A DNA stretch of 47,380 nt from Anaerolineae bacterium (GCA_016927535.1 JAFGMM010000417.1:1-47380), one strand, 5' to 3'; positions 1-11,106 are shown, counted from the first letter of the stretch. The notes: generated by a model from the letters alone, not told the origin. A program made the numbers and translations.

Positions 1-1766
<1,766 letters not shown>

Positions 1767-1950
1767 TGGTTTTACATTCTCCTTTTATTGTGATTATTGT
1801 GCCCGGCTTAATGTGGCATCAATTATGCATTCATACCCAAGCAAACGCTTGATAGTTTAACACATTTGACGAGTTTGGCACAGCAAAATTACGCCACGCT
1901 AAAGAAGCGAAACCGGCGTTAAAGTTTTATAATAATAGTTTGACTAATTT

Positions 1951-1978
1951 TTGATAAGTCCGGCATTTCCGGTAATAT
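1951..1978 (+). promoter_or_regulatory. Candidate promoter for the MscS-type channel gene
   Basis: TTGATA (1951-1956) and TAATAT (1973-1978) are separated by 16 bases in an AT-rich gap, a reasonable housekeeping-sigma match. The spacer holds the small palindrome CCGGCATTTCCGG (1960-1972), which could be an operator; that is speculation. The purine-rich AGGGAGGGG at 1981-1989 sits 13 bases before the ATG, a rather long spacing. Confidence 0.45.
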
Positions 1979-2002
1979 CAAGGGAGGGGACTCTGCTTTG
2001 CG

Positions 2003-3088
2003 ATGATCGATTCATTCAATAACCTGCTCGTTCAACTCGGACTCCGCATCTTGCCTGCCCTGCTGATTCTGCTGCTGACCTGGCTGGTCGGCCGGCTGGA
2101 TACGCACATCTTGCGTCTTCTGCTCCGGCTCATCGACCGTGGGGTCGATTTCGTGCGCAAAACCGACGTTGACCTGGACCGGCAGCTAGAGACGGCATTC
2201 GCCCGCCCGCTGCAATTGTTGATCGTAACGATGGGCGCTTGGCTGGCGCTGTTGGCCCTCGACCTGCCTGAAATCTTCCGCAAGATTATCAACCCGGCGG
2301 GGAGTTCGTTTGTCCTGGCTTCGGTTTTCTGGGCCATCTACCGTTTGGTGGGTGTGGTGATTTATTATATAAATAAACAAAAAGATAACTATGCTGTTCT
2401 CGATGACGTAACGCTTCACTTCGGGAGGCAGCTTGTCCGGGCCGGGGTATTGATCCTGGCTTTCTTCAGCATTGCGCGCGAATGGGGCTATGACCTGGGA
2501 GCGATGCTCGCCGGGCTGGGGTTGGGCGGCCTGGCGGTTGCGCTGGCCGCGCAAGACGCCATCGCCAACCTGATCGGCTACTTTGCCATCATGATCGACC
2601 TGCCCTTTGCGGTCGGCGAGTTTATCGACACCGGCGCCGTGAAAGGTACGGTGGAGAAGATCGGTTTTCGCAGCACCAAGATTCGCCAGCTCGACCAGTC
2701 GCTTGCAATCGTGCCCAACAAGGAGATCACGGCGACTACCATCACCAATTGGTCGCGGCTGAAGAAGCGCCGGCTGAATCTAACGCTGAGCCTATCGCGC
2801 GCCGCTTCGCCCGCCCAGATTCTCGCCGTGGTGGAGGATGTCCGCAGCCTGGCCGTCAATCACGACTTAATTATCGAAGATTCGGTCACGGTGAAATTCA
2901 GCGGGTTCGGCGAAAGCTCGCTGGATATTCTGGTGATTGCCATGCTAGACACACCCGACTGGGGCGAATTCATGGCGGCGCAGGAAGAAATCCAACTGCG
3001 CATTATAGACATCCTGGCTGCGCACGGGGTCAGTCTCGCCGTGGGACAGGCCATCCTGGTCAGCCAGCAAGACCACTTCGTAAGATAA
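2003..3088 (+). CDS. MscS-family small-conductance mechanosensitive channel
   Basis: A 361-residue inner-membrane channel of the MscS family, expected to open under membrane tension and release solutes during hypo-osmotic shock. There are hydrophobic segments at about residues 10-30, 70-90, 100-125 and 145-165. The pore-lining helix and start of the beta domain are recognisable in GAMLAGLGLGGLAVALAAQD and the following IANLIGYFAIMIDLPFAVGEFI, matching the Gly/Ala-rich TM3 and the vGD-type turn of the family. The beta domain continues with GTVEKIGFRSTKIRQLDQ and VPNKEI. The C-terminal alpha/beta vestibule follows. Length is normal for a short MscS. It stands alone between divergent ppdK and convergent 3097-4689, with only 8 bases to the latter's stop and no obvious terminator. 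Confidence 0.93.
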   Translation: MIDSFNNLLVQLGLRILPALLILLLTWLVGRLDTHILRLLLRLIDRGVDFVRKTDVDLDRQLETAFARPLQLLIVTMGAWLALLALDLPEIFRKIINPAGSSFVLASVFWAIYRLVGVVIYYINKQKDNYAVLDDVTLHFGRQLVRAGVLILAFFSIAREWGYDLGAMLAGLGLGGLAVALAAQDAIANLIGYFAIMIDLPFAVGEFIDTGAVKGTVEKIGFRSTKIRQLDQSLAIVPNKEITATTITNWSRLKKRRLNLTLSLSRAASPAQILAVVEDVRSLAVNHDLIIEDSVTVKFSGFGESSLDILVIAMLDTPDWGEFMAAQEEIQLRIIDILAAHGVSLAVGQAILVSQQDHFVR

Positions 3089-3096
3089 ACGGGCAT

Positions 3097-4689
3097 TCAT
3101 TCATCATTGCGATGGCGGGCAAATATCAGAATGCCGTCCGTGTCGAAAATTGTCGTCGGTTCTTTCCACAGCAGAGTGTAACTGGCGTTAAAGGTCGCAT
3201 CGTGCAGCAGACCATGCCGCGCGTGTATCTCCATGACGACGACGTAATCCGGCGCGCCGTCGTTGATGACGGCCGGCGGGAGGGCATAGGTCTGTCCCGG
3301 TTCTATCCAGTCGGACGGCGCCGGGTAGTAATCCGAGGAAGCCGGCGACACCAGCCCCACCGTATCCAGGATCGTTGCGCCGCTGTAGTAGCCGAGAGCG
3401 CCGATGTCGCTGGTCGCAACGACCGTATCGAAATCGACGTGAAACTCCGCTGCGAGGCGCTGCCCGATGCGGGCATAGACAATCTCCTGGTCGTTCAGGG
3501 TCATGTCGGGCGCGAGGCGGGCGGGGTCAGTCGCCGAAGGCTGCCAGCTTCTCGACAGGAAAACCCCGGCAATCACCAGGCCGGCGGCGAGCACGACCGG
3601 CTGCACCCAGCGCGCCCGGCTGCCTCCAACTGCGCCGGCCAGGTACCAGACGCCCGCCGTGATGCCCAGTAGGGTTATCGCCAGAGGGGGAGTCAAATAC
3701 CAGCGGAAGATAGGCGGGTTACTGATGGAGAACGCAGCCAGGTAGAGAACGGGATAGGTGAAGAACGGCAGCAGGCGCGGCATACGGCGCGCGGCGCTCA
3801 ACGCGCCGGCGACGTAGAGCATGGGGTACAAAAATGAGCCGACAAAGACAAAGGGGATGCCCAACGTGTGCTGCTCAAAGAACGGCGTGACCAGGCTGCG
3901 CCAGAGCGTGCCGAAGGCGGTGAACGGCGGCACCTGGTACGCGCTGGACTTTGCCAGAATCGAATGCGGGAGCGGGTTACCGAAGTAGATTAGGCTGAAG
4001 ATCAGCCACGGAGCCAGCACCGCCGCGTAGACCAGCCAAGCGAGACGCTCGCGGCGACCGCCGGCCTCTGTGCGCCGGCGCACCCAGAGATAATGGGCCA
4101 GCAGCGGGACGACCCAGATCAGCGCGTCGGGCCGGGTGAGCGTCGCCAGGGCCGCCGCCGCCATCGTGAGATGGTCGCGTTCGCGGCTGTAGGCGTAGAG
4201 CGCTGCGACGATCCACATGACGTACACGCAGGTCTCCATGCCGATCACGGCCATCGCTGCGCTCAGGGTGGCGACCGCCCAGAGCAGCCCCAAAGCAGCG
4301 CCCAAAAACCGGCTCCCGGTCAGGCGCCGGCCGGTCAGGTACAGCAAGATACAGGTCACGGCGTCGGCGGCGATGCTGATGGCCGCCGCCAGGTAGGGAA
4401 AGTCGCGGCTGCCCGTCAGCGCCGACGCCAGCGCGAGCACGATGGTAAACAGCGGCGTCGTGGTGCCGAGCACGTGCTCGCCGGGGTTGTACACAAAACC
4501 CACACCATCGACGATGTTGCGCGCGTATCGAAACGTGATGAAGGCGTCGTCGATGGTATAGAGGCCCGGTACCAGGCGCACGACGACGGCCACGGCGACC
4601 AGCCCGGCCAGAATCGCCCAGTCCAAACGGGTGAGGTCGTTGGGTTCCTGGGCCGGGGTGTCGAGGGTCATTGTCCTTCTATCGCTCAC
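3097..4689 (-). CDS. Polytopic GT-C-type glycosyltransferase-like membrane protein
   Basis: A 530-residue protein with about 10-12 hydrophobic segments. An early extracytoplasmic loop reads YTIDDAFITFRYARNIVDG and continues into VYNPGEHVLGTTTPLF. The paired Asp of IDDAF in the first loop is the hallmark of GT-C enzymes, which transfer sugars from polyprenyl-phosphate donors on the outer face of the membrane. Donor and acceptor are unknown. The C-terminal 120 residues are a soluble extracytoplasmic domain. The start used is GTG 4689, which overlaps the histidine kinase stop as GTGA; an ATG at 4671 has AGAAGG only 3 bases upstream and is the alternative. The coupling implies co-expression with the kinase. 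Confidence 0.75.
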   Translation of the reverse strand: MSDRRTMTLDTPAQEPNDLTRLDWAILAGLVAVAVVVRLVPGLYTIDDAFITFRYARNIVDGVGFVYNPGEHVLGTTTPLFTIVLALASALTGSRDFPYLAAAISIAADAVTCILLYLTGRRLTGSRFLGAALGLLWAVATLSAAMAVIGMETCVYVMWIVAALYAYSRERDHLTMAAAALATLTRPDALIWVVPLLAHYLWVRRRTEAGGRRERLAWLVYAAVLAPWLIFSLIYFGNPLPHSILAKSSAYQVPPFTAFGTLWRSLVTPFFEQHTLGIPFVFVGSFLYPMLYVAGALSAARRMPRLLPFFTYPVLYLAAFSISNPPIFRWYLTPPLAITLLGITAGVWYLAGAVGGSRARWVQPVVLAAGLVIAGVFLSRSWQPSATDPARLAPDMTLNDQEIVYARIGQRLAAEFHVDFDTVVATSDIGALGYYSGATILDTVGLVSPASSDYYPAPSDWIEPGQTYALPPAVINDGAPDYVVVMEIHARHGLLHDATFNASYTLLWKEPTTIFDTDGILIFARHRNDE

Positions 4690-7600
4690 AGCGCCTGCGG
4701 GACGGTGAAGTAAAACGTGCTGCCTTCGTTTAGAACGCTGTGCACGCCCACCTCGCCGCCGTGCGCCTCGACCAAGCCGCGCACAATCGCCAGCCCCAGG
4801 CCGGTGCCCTCGATATCGCGGGCGCGCGCATCCTGCACGCGGAAGAAGCGGTCGAACACTTTGGGCAGCGCTTCTTCAGGGATGCCCAGCCCGTTATCCT
4901 GCACGGTGACTCGTATGAACCCGTTCTCGGTGGCGCTTGCCCATATTACCACCAGCCCGCCGGCCGGCGTGTATTTAATCGCATTGCCGACCAGGTTTTC
5001 GACGATTTGGCGCAGCCGCTCCCGGTCGGCCAGTGCAAGCGGCAGATCGTCGTCGAGCGTGCAGGAAAGCACAAGCCCTTTCTGGCGCGCCGCATCCGCG
5101 AAGTATTCCGCCGCCTCGTTGACCACCTCACCGACCGGGCACAACGCCAGGTCCAGGCGCGCGCCGCTCTCAATGCGCGCCAAGTCGAGCAGTTCGTCGA
5201 TCAATTCGCGCATACTTTCCACCGCGCGGTTGATGCGCGTCACGTAGGGCAGGCCGGCCGGGTCCACAAAGTGGCGCATCTCCAGCAGGTCGGCATAGCC
5301 GCCGATGATGTTCAGCGGGCTTTTCAAGTCGTGCGAGACCTGCGCGACGAACTCCGATTTCAGCCGGTCGATCTCTTTGTACTGGGTCACGTCCTGCATC
5401 ACCATCACCCAGCCCACCCCTTCGACCGGTGCAACTTGCACCGAGAGAGTCTGCTCGCCGACTTCCATCTCGCCGCGCACCAGCGCGCGGGTTTCGAGCG
5501 CCTGGCTCAGCAGGTCCAGCAGCGGCGAATGGGGCATCAGGTCGGCCAGTGTGATACCGTCCAGCGCGCCGGTGCTGCGCTGGACGTGCAGCATGGCGCG
5601 CGCGGCCCGGTTCATCAGCGATATCTCGCCCGTCTCGTCCACGACGATCACCGCGTCCGCCGTGCCGGCCAACACCGCCGCCAGCTTCTCCTGTTCCTGG
5701 TGCACTTCTTCAAATAGGCGCGCATTCTCCATAGCGACGGCGGCGCGGTCGGCCATGCGCTGCAAGAAGGCCAGGGTCTCGTCGTCGAACCGCCCCGCCA
5801 CCCGCGACTCCATGCTGATGACACCGACCGGCTTGCCCTCCAGTCGCACCGGCACCGCCACTACCGTATGCATTCCCTCCACCACGCTTTCATAAGCCAG
5901 CGCGGCGTCGATGTCTTCAATCAGCAGGGCTTTGTTCTCGCGCACCACCCGCCCGACGATATCTAGGCCCAGCGGCAGCCACACGCCGCTCTGCCACTCG
6001 TAGCCGTAGCTCAACACCCAGCGGATCGAGTCGCGGTCGCGGTGCACGATGCCGATGGCGCCCACGTCGGCGCCGGTGCGCCGCATCGCCCAGTCCAGCG
6101 TTACGCCCATCACGCGCTCGAAGTCCAGCGAGCGATTCAACTCGCTGTCGATCTCTTGCAGCATCGAGAGTTCCTGCACGCGCAGCGCCAGCGCTTCATC
6201 GACCAACTGGTACAGGCGGGCGTTCTCCAGCACCGTAGCCGCATTGGTCGCCAGCGTCATCAGCACGCGCTCGTCGTTGGCGGTGATGGGATGCCGGCTG
6301 AGGTGGTTATCGACCAGCAGCACGCCGGCCAGCCGCTCGCCGGCGCGCAGCGGCACGCCCAGCACCACCGGCACGTCGAGCACGTCGAGCAGCCAATCGA
6401 AGGGGTCGCCGGCATCCCGGACCAGGCGGGCCGGCTTGCCGGACATCCACGCCTCGACGACCTTCGAGTCGACCGGCGGCTCGGTGGAAAGGATGAGCGT
6501 CTTGAGCCGGGTTTGCTGTTCGGCCTCCGCCGGCAGGTCGCTCGCCCGGTTGAACTCTAACACCTGGCGCTCGTCGTCGTAGAGCAGGATGCCGGCGCGG
6601 TCGAAGTCCAGTTGATCGACCACTACCTGCATCAGGTTTTCCAGCACGGTATTGACCTCTAGCGCCGCGCCCAGGCTCAGGCTCGCTTCCTGGAGGGTAG
6701 TCAGTTCGCCCATGCGCCGCTCCATCTCGCGGCCGGCGCGCTCCAGTTGGGCGGAGACACGGCGCAGCGTCTCGTACTGGTCGAGGTGTTCGGTGCGCTG
6801 TTCCTCGGCTACCCGGCGGGCGTCCTGCAATTCCAAGCGCAGCAGTTGCGCCCGGCGGCCCAGGTATACGATTCCAAACAGCGGCGCAGCAAGCCCCAGC
6901 GCGAACTCGCCGCCGGGACTGCCGGTCGCCCAGTACGCGACCAGCGCCAGGCTCGCCGCCGCGCCGCCGACCAGCCAGTACAGCCCGCGCGAGGCCGCCG
7001 GCTTCCAGCGCACCTCCCATTGGTAGAAAGGGTCGCCTTCTAAGGCCGACATCTGGCGGGTGGTCTCGGCGCGCGGCAGCTTGTGAACTTTTTCCGGCAG
7101 CGCCTCCAGCAGCCCCTCCCATACGATCTCGCCGATTTGCAGCGCCTCCTCATGGTATACCGGCGGCAGACCGGCTAACTCGGTCTGCGGGTGCCATTGC
7201 ACGATGGCCGAGTAAGGCGTAATATCGGCCACACGCACATCCAGCTTTGAGACGATGCGCGCGCCGACCGGGATCAGGGCGTAGACGCGGCGCAGGCTCA
7301 GCGGGCGCGCCAATCGCAGCAGAAGCGGCGCGACGCTGTTCTCGCCCCGGTGCCGGATGGCGGCGTCGCCGGCGATGCGGCGCGTGTAATGGTTGGTCAG
7401 GTGATGGAATTCATACGAGTAGTTCATGTCGCTGCGGCACAGCAGCTCGCGCGTGACCCTTAGCTGTTTGTCCACCATCGACCGGTCGAGCAAACCGACC
7501 AGGGTATCGACGGCGAGGTTCGCCGCTGCGTCGATCTCGGCCTCGCCGGCTTCCGGGTGCGCATCGCGGACCTGACCGGCGACCACCGTATACACAGCTC

Positions 7601-7727
7601 GCACACAGGCTACAACGTTTTCCCCGTCCATGTCGCGCACCGGGCGCCCCAGCGCGTCTTCGCCGAAGGGTGGGCGGGTGACTTTTAGAACTTCTACTAA
7701 GGGCGGCTCCCACAGGGGCTTCGTCAC
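4686..7727 (-). CDS. Membrane-bound sensor histidine kinase: unknown N-domain, 2 TM, GAF-GAF-PAS-HisKA-HATPase
   Basis: A 1013-residue sensor kinase. Residues 1-245 form a soluble domain I cannot name, ending ALEGDPFYQWEVRW, a strand pattern reminiscent of V4R/H-NOX-like ligand-binding folds. Residues 249-290 form a two-helix membrane hairpin, followed by a coiled coil (295-345). GAF 1 spans about 346-505 and GAF 2 about 518-672. PAS spans about 682-785 (GTADAVIVVDETGEISLMN). HisKA has the phospho-accepting His799 in VSHDLKSPLN. The ATPase domain has the N box NLVGNAIKYTP, G1 DNGLGIP and G2 GTGLGLAIV. All catalytic boxes look intact. No response regulator lies nearby, so its partner is elsewhere. 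The GTG start gives MTKPLWEPP, with AGAAGG upstream. Confidence 0.93.
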   Translation of the reverse strand: MTKPLWEPPLVEVLKVTRPPFGEDALGRPVRDMDGENVVACVRAVYTVVAGQVRDAHPEAGEAEIDAAANLAVDTLVGLLDRSMVDKQLRVTRELLCRSDMNYSYEFHHLTNHYTRRIAGDAAIRHRGENSVAPLLLRLARPLSLRRVYALIPVGARIVSKLDVRVADITPYSAIVQWHPQTELAGLPPVYHEEALQIGEIVWEGLLEALPEKVHKLPRAETTRQMSALEGDPFYQWEVRWKPAASRGLYWLVGGAAASLALVAYWATGSPGGEFALGLAAPLFGIVYLGRRAQLLRLELQDARRVAEEQRTEHLDQYETLRRVSAQLERAGREMERRMGELTTLQEASLSLGAALEVNTVLENLMQVVVDQLDFDRAGILLYDDERQVLEFNRASDLPAEAEQQTRLKTLILSTEPPVDSKVVEAWMSGKPARLVRDAGDPFDWLLDVLDVPVVLGVPLRAGERLAGVLLVDNHLSRHPITANDERVLMTLATNAATVLENARLYQLVDEALALRVQELSMLQEIDSELNRSLDFERVMGVTLDWAMRRTGADVGAIGIVHRDRDSIRWVLSYGYEWQSGVWLPLGLDIVGRVVRENKALLIEDIDAALAYESVVEGMHTVVAVPVRLEGKPVGVISMESRVAGRFDDETLAFLQRMADRAAVAMENARLFEEVHQEQEKLAAVLAGTADAVIVVDETGEISLMNRAARAMLHVQRSTGALDGITLADLMPHSPLLDLLSQALETRALVRGEMEVGEQTLSVQVAPVEGVGWVMVMQDVTQYKEIDRLKSEFVAQVSHDLKSPLNIIGGYADLLEMRHFVDPAGLPYVTRINRAVESMRELIDELLDLARIESGARLDLALCPVGEVVNEAAEYFADAARQKGLVLSCTLDDDLPLALADRERLRQIVENLVGNAIKYTPAGGLVVIWASATENGFIRVTVQDNGLGIPEEALPKVFDRFFRVQDARARDIEGTGLGLAIVRGLVEAHGGEVGVHSVLNEGSTFYFTVPQAL

Positions 7728-7867
7728 CTGGATAACCTTCTACTAATGCCTCGCTCTTGAAGAATTATATGCGCCCTGCACACACCACGCCATTAACAGC
7801 CGGCGATCAAATGTTGTGGTTTTTTGCTTTGTCAATCCAACCCTTACGACAAAACCTTCCCTTCCGG

Positions 7868-7873
7868 TATAAT
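7868..7873 (+). promoter_or_regulatory. Candidate -10 element for the fabG-tatC operon
   Basis: A perfect TATAAT lies 77 bases before the fabG start. The best -35 is TTACGA (7844-7849) with an 18-base spacer, a weak match, so only the -10 is convincing. It sits in the 222-base divergent gap between the histidine kinase and fabG. Confidence 0.5.
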
Positions 7874-7949
7874 CGCGGTAGACTATACCCAGCGTCGGCG
7901 AGCGCAAGAGTCTGCTAGCCGCTAATCGTGAACTCGGAGGCAATTGTCT

Positions 7950-8708
7950 ATGTCAAACTTAGAGGGATCTGTTGCGCTGGTCACCGGGTCCGGGCAGGGG
8001 ATCGGGTGCGCGGTGGTGCAGGCGTTGGTGCTTCAGAAGGCGATTGTCTGCATCAACGACCGCGACCAGGAGCGCGCTCAGGGCACCGTCGATTGGGTGA
8101 ACGAGGTCGGCGGCGAGTGTCTTTCGGTGCCCGCCGACGTCAGCGACTGTGACGCCGTCCAGGAAATGTTTCAAAAAGTGGTGGATGCTTACGGTAAAAT
8201 CGATATCCTGGTCAACAACGCCGGCGTGACCCGTGACAATCTCTTGATGCGGATGAGCGAAGAAGAATGGGACCTGGTGATGGCCGTGAATCTTAAGAGT
8301 GTCTTTAACTGCTGCAAGGCCGCCGTGCGCCATATGATGCGCAAGCGTTACGGGCGCATCGTCAACATGTCGAGCGTCAGCGGCATCGCCGGGCAGGTCG
8401 GCCAGGTCAACTACAGCGCCAGCAAGGCCGGCATCATCGGCTTTACAAAGGCGCTGGCCCGCGAGGTCGCCAGCCGCAACATCACCGTGAACGCGGTCGC
8501 GCCCAGCTTTGTCCAGACGCCGATGACCGACGGGTTGGCCGACAGGGTGGGCGCAGAGGCGATGAAGCAGCTCAACGCGGCCATCCCGATGGGGCGTTGG
8601 GCCACGCCCGAAGAAGTCGCCCACGCCGTCCTATTCTTCTGCACCCCGGAGGTCGGCTATATCACCGGGCAGGTGCTCTCGGTGGACGGTGGTATGGTGA
8701 TGGGGTAA
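7950..8708 (+). CDS. fabG: 3-oxoacyl-[acyl-carrier-protein] reductase (SDR)
   Basis: NADPH-dependent reductase of fatty-acid elongation, 252 residues, a typical FabG length. The nucleotide motif TGSGQGIG is at 12-19 and the NNAG motif at 89-92. The catalytic set is Asn114 (MAVNLKSV), Ser142 (NMSSVSG), and Tyr155 and Lys159 (NYSASKAG). It ends with GYITGQVLSVDGGMVMG. The ATG at 7950 is chosen because GGAGG at 7936-7940 is 9 bases upstream; the TTG at 7944 is too close to it. It is first in a plus-strand operon with asp23-like, nusB, tatA/B and tatC. The class is easily confused with other SDRs, but the DGGMVMG end favours FabG. Confidence 0.9.
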   Translation: MSNLEGSVALVTGSGQGIGCAVVQALVLQKAIVCINDRDQERAQGTVDWVNEVGGECLSVPADVSDCDAVQEMFQKVVDAYGKIDILVNNAGVTRDNLLMRMSEEEWDLVMAVNLKSVFNCCKAAVRHMMRKRYGRIVNMSSVSGIAGQVGQVNYSASKAGIIGFTKALAREVASRNITVNAVAPSFVQTPMTDGLADRVGAEAMKQLNAAIPMGRWATPEEVAHAVLFFCTPEVGYITGQVLSVDGGMVMG

Positions 8709-8717
8709 ACTCCTATT

Positions 8718-9089
8718 ATGATGAGTGAGATACAAGAAGTCACGTCGCTTGAGGATAAGGTCACCATCGCGCCCAGCGTGCTGCTGACGGTCGTCCGCTA
8801 CACCACCCTGAGCGTGGAGGGTGTGGCGCGCATGGGCAATATGCCCGGCGGGGTGGACCGCATTTTCCGGCGCAACCCGGCGGCCAACGGCGTGATGATC
8901 GTGGTGGACGGCGAGGCGCAGACCGTGGTATGCGATCTTTATATCGTCGTCAAGCCGGATGTCAATATGCAGGAAGTAAGTTACAATGTGCAGCAGAAGG
9001 TCACGCGCGCCATCCATGAGATCGTCGGGATGGATGTGTTGGCGATCAACGTGCACATTGAGGACATCGCTTACGACACGCATTCGTGA
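8718..9089 (+). CDS. Asp23/Gls24 family protein
   Basis: A 123-residue cytoplasmic protein of the Asp23/Gls24 (YqhY/AmaP-associated) family. Family features are the start [20 protein letters not shown], the middle segment VARMGNM, and the end [25 protein letters not shown], which is the VxVxGxxxxxVNVxVxgv-type strand of the family. Members are linked to envelope stress and to fatty-acid supply (YqhY in Bacillus affects acetyl-CoA carboxylase). A site directly after fabG and directly before nusB fits that link. The start could be ATG 8718 or 8721. The stop overlaps the GTG of nusB by 4 bases. Confidence 0.88.
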   Translation: MMSEIQEVTSLEDKVTIAPSVLLTVVRYTTLSVEGVARMGNMPGGVDRIFRRNPAANGVMIVVDGEAQTVVCDLYIVVKPDVNMQEVSYNVQQKVTRAIHEIVGMDVLAINVHIEDIAYDTHS

Positions 9090-9607
9090 CATCACACAAG
9101 GATAGAAAGCCGGGTAAGGCTTACGCGAGGTACGCATCTTTGAAAGCACGACGCAAGGCGCGCCAGATTGCCTTGCAAGCTCTTTACGAAATCGACTGCG
9201 CCGACCATGCCGTGTCGGAGGTGCTCGCGGAGCGTTTGCGGGTAGACCCTGTGCCGGACAGCGTGTTGTCGTTCGTATACCAGATGGTCCAGGGCGTGCT
9301 GAGCAGCAAGGCGCGCATGGATGTCGTCATCCAGGACTATGCGCCCGAATGGCCGTTGGACCAGATGGCAATTATCGACCGTAATATCTTGCGGATTGCC
9401 ATTTATGAATTTGCCGTCAGTGGGATTACCCCGATGAAAGTGGCGATTAACGAGGCGGTCGAGTTGGCGAAGGTCTTTGGCTCGGATAGTGCGCCGCGCT
9501 TTATCAACGGGGTGTTGGGCAGTCTTGCGAACCGGCACCGCGAGATTGTGCAGACGCTCCGGGCCGAAGCCGCCCAGAAGCCGGCCGAATCGACCGATGT
9601 GACATGA
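9086..9607 (+). CDS. nusB: Transcription antitermination factor NusB
   Basis: A 173-residue all-helical RNA-binding protein that acts with NusE/S10 at boxA of rRNA leaders. Motifs are [17 protein letters not shown] near residue 24, then [12 protein letters not shown], and [18 protein letters not shown] followed by [13 protein letters not shown], all standard for NusB. The first 19 residues ([19 protein letters not shown]) are a basic extension beyond the usual start, so TTG at about 9140 is a possible alternative. GTG 9086 overlaps the asp23 stop (GTGA), which supports translational coupling. The asp23-nusB order is also common in Firmicutes. Confidence 0.95.
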   Translation: MTSHKDRKPGKAYARYASLKARRKARQIALQALYEIDCADHAVSEVLAERLRVDPVPDSVLSFVYQMVQGVLSSKARMDVVIQDYAPEWPLDQMAIIDRNILRIAIYEFAVSGITPMKVAINEAVELAKVFGSDSAPRFINGVLGSLANRHREIVQTLRAEAAQKPAESTDVT

Positions 9608-9632
9608 TGATGGACTGAGCCGGGTTATTAAT

Positions 9633-10148
9633 ATGGATATCTTGGGCGTTGGCGTCCCTGAATTGATTGTGGTCTTCCTGATCATGCTGGTCGTGGCCGG
9701 ACCACGCCGCATGACCCAGTGGGCGTTTCTGGCCGGGCGCGAGCTTCGAAAGCTGCGCGGGATGTGGGCGGAGGCCAAGGGAATGATCCGCCAGGAGCTT
9801 GAGGCGGCAGGTTTTACCGAAGAGGAAATCCAACAGGTTAAGAAGCTGCCGAACGAGTTGACCAACGCTGCCAGGACGGTCACCAACCCGGTTGGCGCGG
9901 CGAGCAAGCAGCTTGGCAAGGAGGTCAAGAAGACGACCGAGGCGACGACTACCGCCGTCGGCGCTGCCGCCGTCGATCTGAAAAAAGCGACTACATCGGC
10001 GCCTGAGCAAGCCAAAGAAGCCGCACCGCCATCTGAACCGGATTCCGGCGGCAAGGAGGCGGACGAATTGCCTCCGCCGGAGGCTCAGGCTTTCAAAACC
10101 GAGGCGCCGCGTGATGCGTCGGATAACGGCGCAAAGCCGGGCGCGTGA
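9633..10148 (+). CDS. Sec-independent translocase protein TatA/TatB
   Basis: A 171-residue Tat component. The N-terminal 20 residues, MDILGVGVPELIVVFLIMLV, are the single membrane helix with the GVPEL-type elbow; an amphipathic helix with PRRMTQWAFLAGRELRKLR follows. The remaining about 110 residues are an acidic/basic, Ala-Thr-Pro-rich tail without clear folds. The long tail and conserved Glu in GVPEL make it more TatB-like, but only one TatA/B gene is present here, so it may serve both roles or a second copy lies elsewhere. It precedes tatC by 32 bases. Antisense frames across it are shadows. Confidence 0.85.
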   Translation: MDILGVGVPELIVVFLIMLVVAGPRRMTQWAFLAGRELRKLRGMWAEAKGMIRQELEAAGFTEEEIQQVKKLPNELTNAARTVTNPVGAASKQLGKEVKKTTEATTTAVGAAAVDLKKATTSAPEQAKEAAPPSEPDSGGKEADELPPPEAQAFKTEAPRDASDNGAKPGA

Positions 10149-10180
10149 CCTGAAGCGCTTTTGATCTGGACCGAGTGTCT

Positions 10181-11071
10181 ATGGCTCTCAAATCGAAAGA
10201 AAAGAAACCCAACCTAATCGAAGAACCCGACTCCGAAAAGGCAGTCACGTACATCGAGGGCGAAGGCCCGGTGATGGGTTTCTTCGAGCACATCGACGAA
10301 CTGCGCAAGCACTTGATGCGCGCCGGCGCGGCGCTCCTGGTCACGACAACGCTGTGTATGTTTTTCACCGGCCAAATTTTGCAGTATCTCATCAGCGCCG
10401 CCCCTGAAACGGAAAGCATGGCGCGCAAACTCCAGATTCTCGGCCCCACCGAGTCGGTGGTCGTATACTTCCGGGTCGCGCTGATGTCCGGCGCGATCCT
10501 GGCGATGCCGATTATCACCTGGCAGGTGTTTGCTTTCGTCCTACCGGGCCTGACTCGAGAAGAGAAGCGCTTTGTGCTGCTTTCGCTGCCGGGCATCATG
10601 GTTTTCTTTCTTATCGGCGTGGCTTTTGCCTGGTTCATTATGACGCCCGCCGCCCTGACCTTTTTGGCCGAGTTCCAGAGCGAAGTCTTTGTCGTCGAGT
10701 GGACGGCAGACCAGTATGTTGCTTTTATCACGGCGCTGCTGTTCTGGATCGGCGTGGCGTTCGAGACGCCGCTGGTGTTCTTCGTGTTGGGGCGCATGGG
10801 GTTTGTCAGGCCGCGCGCGCTGGTGAAGAACTGGCGCTTTGCCGTGGTCGCGGCGGCGATCATTGCGGCGCTCATCACGCCGACCATCGACCCTTTCAAC
10901 ATGGCGCTCGTCATGGGGCCGCTGCTCGGATTATACGTTTTAAGCATTTTCCTGACGGCCATCGCCTACCGCCGGTCGGGGGTGGGCCAGGCCGAGATTG
11001 CTGAGAAGAAAGCGGCGCGCGAGGCCCAGAAACGCGCGAAGCAAGCTAAGAAACACACCAAGCGGTCGTAG
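10181..11071 (+). CDS. tatC: Twin-arginine translocase subunit TatC
   Basis: A 296-residue polytopic protein that recognises twin-arginine signal peptides. Six hydrophobic segments are visible. Family motifs are FFEHIDELRKHLMRA at the start, TESVVVYFRVALMSG, QVFAFVLPGLTREEKRFV, and FETPLVFFVLGRMGFV; conserved Phe/Glu positions of the first cytoplasmic loop and the Pro in LPGL are present. About 45 residues of charged tail precede the first helix and a lysine-rich tail (KRAKQAKKHTKRS) ends the protein. ATG 10181 is preferred; GTG 10175 in the same frame is an alternative. It is the last gene of the fabG operon. Confidence 0.96.
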   Translation: MALKSKEKKPNLIEEPDSEKAVTYIEGEGPVMGFFEHIDELRKHLMRAGAALLVTTTLCMFFTGQILQYLISAAPETESMARKLQILGPTESVVVYFRVALMSGAILAMPIITWQVFAFVLPGLTREEKRFVLLSLPGIMVFFLIGVAFAWFIMTPAALTFLAEFQSEVFVVEWTADQYVAFITALLFWIGVAFETPLVFFVLGRMGFVRPRALVKNWRFAVVAAAIIAALITPTIDPFNMALVMGPLLGLYVLSIFLTAIAYRRSGVGQAEIAEKKAAREAQKRAKQAKKHTKRS

Positions 11072-11106
11072 ACGCAATTTCCCGCCGTCACACCAATTAT
11101 AGTCAT

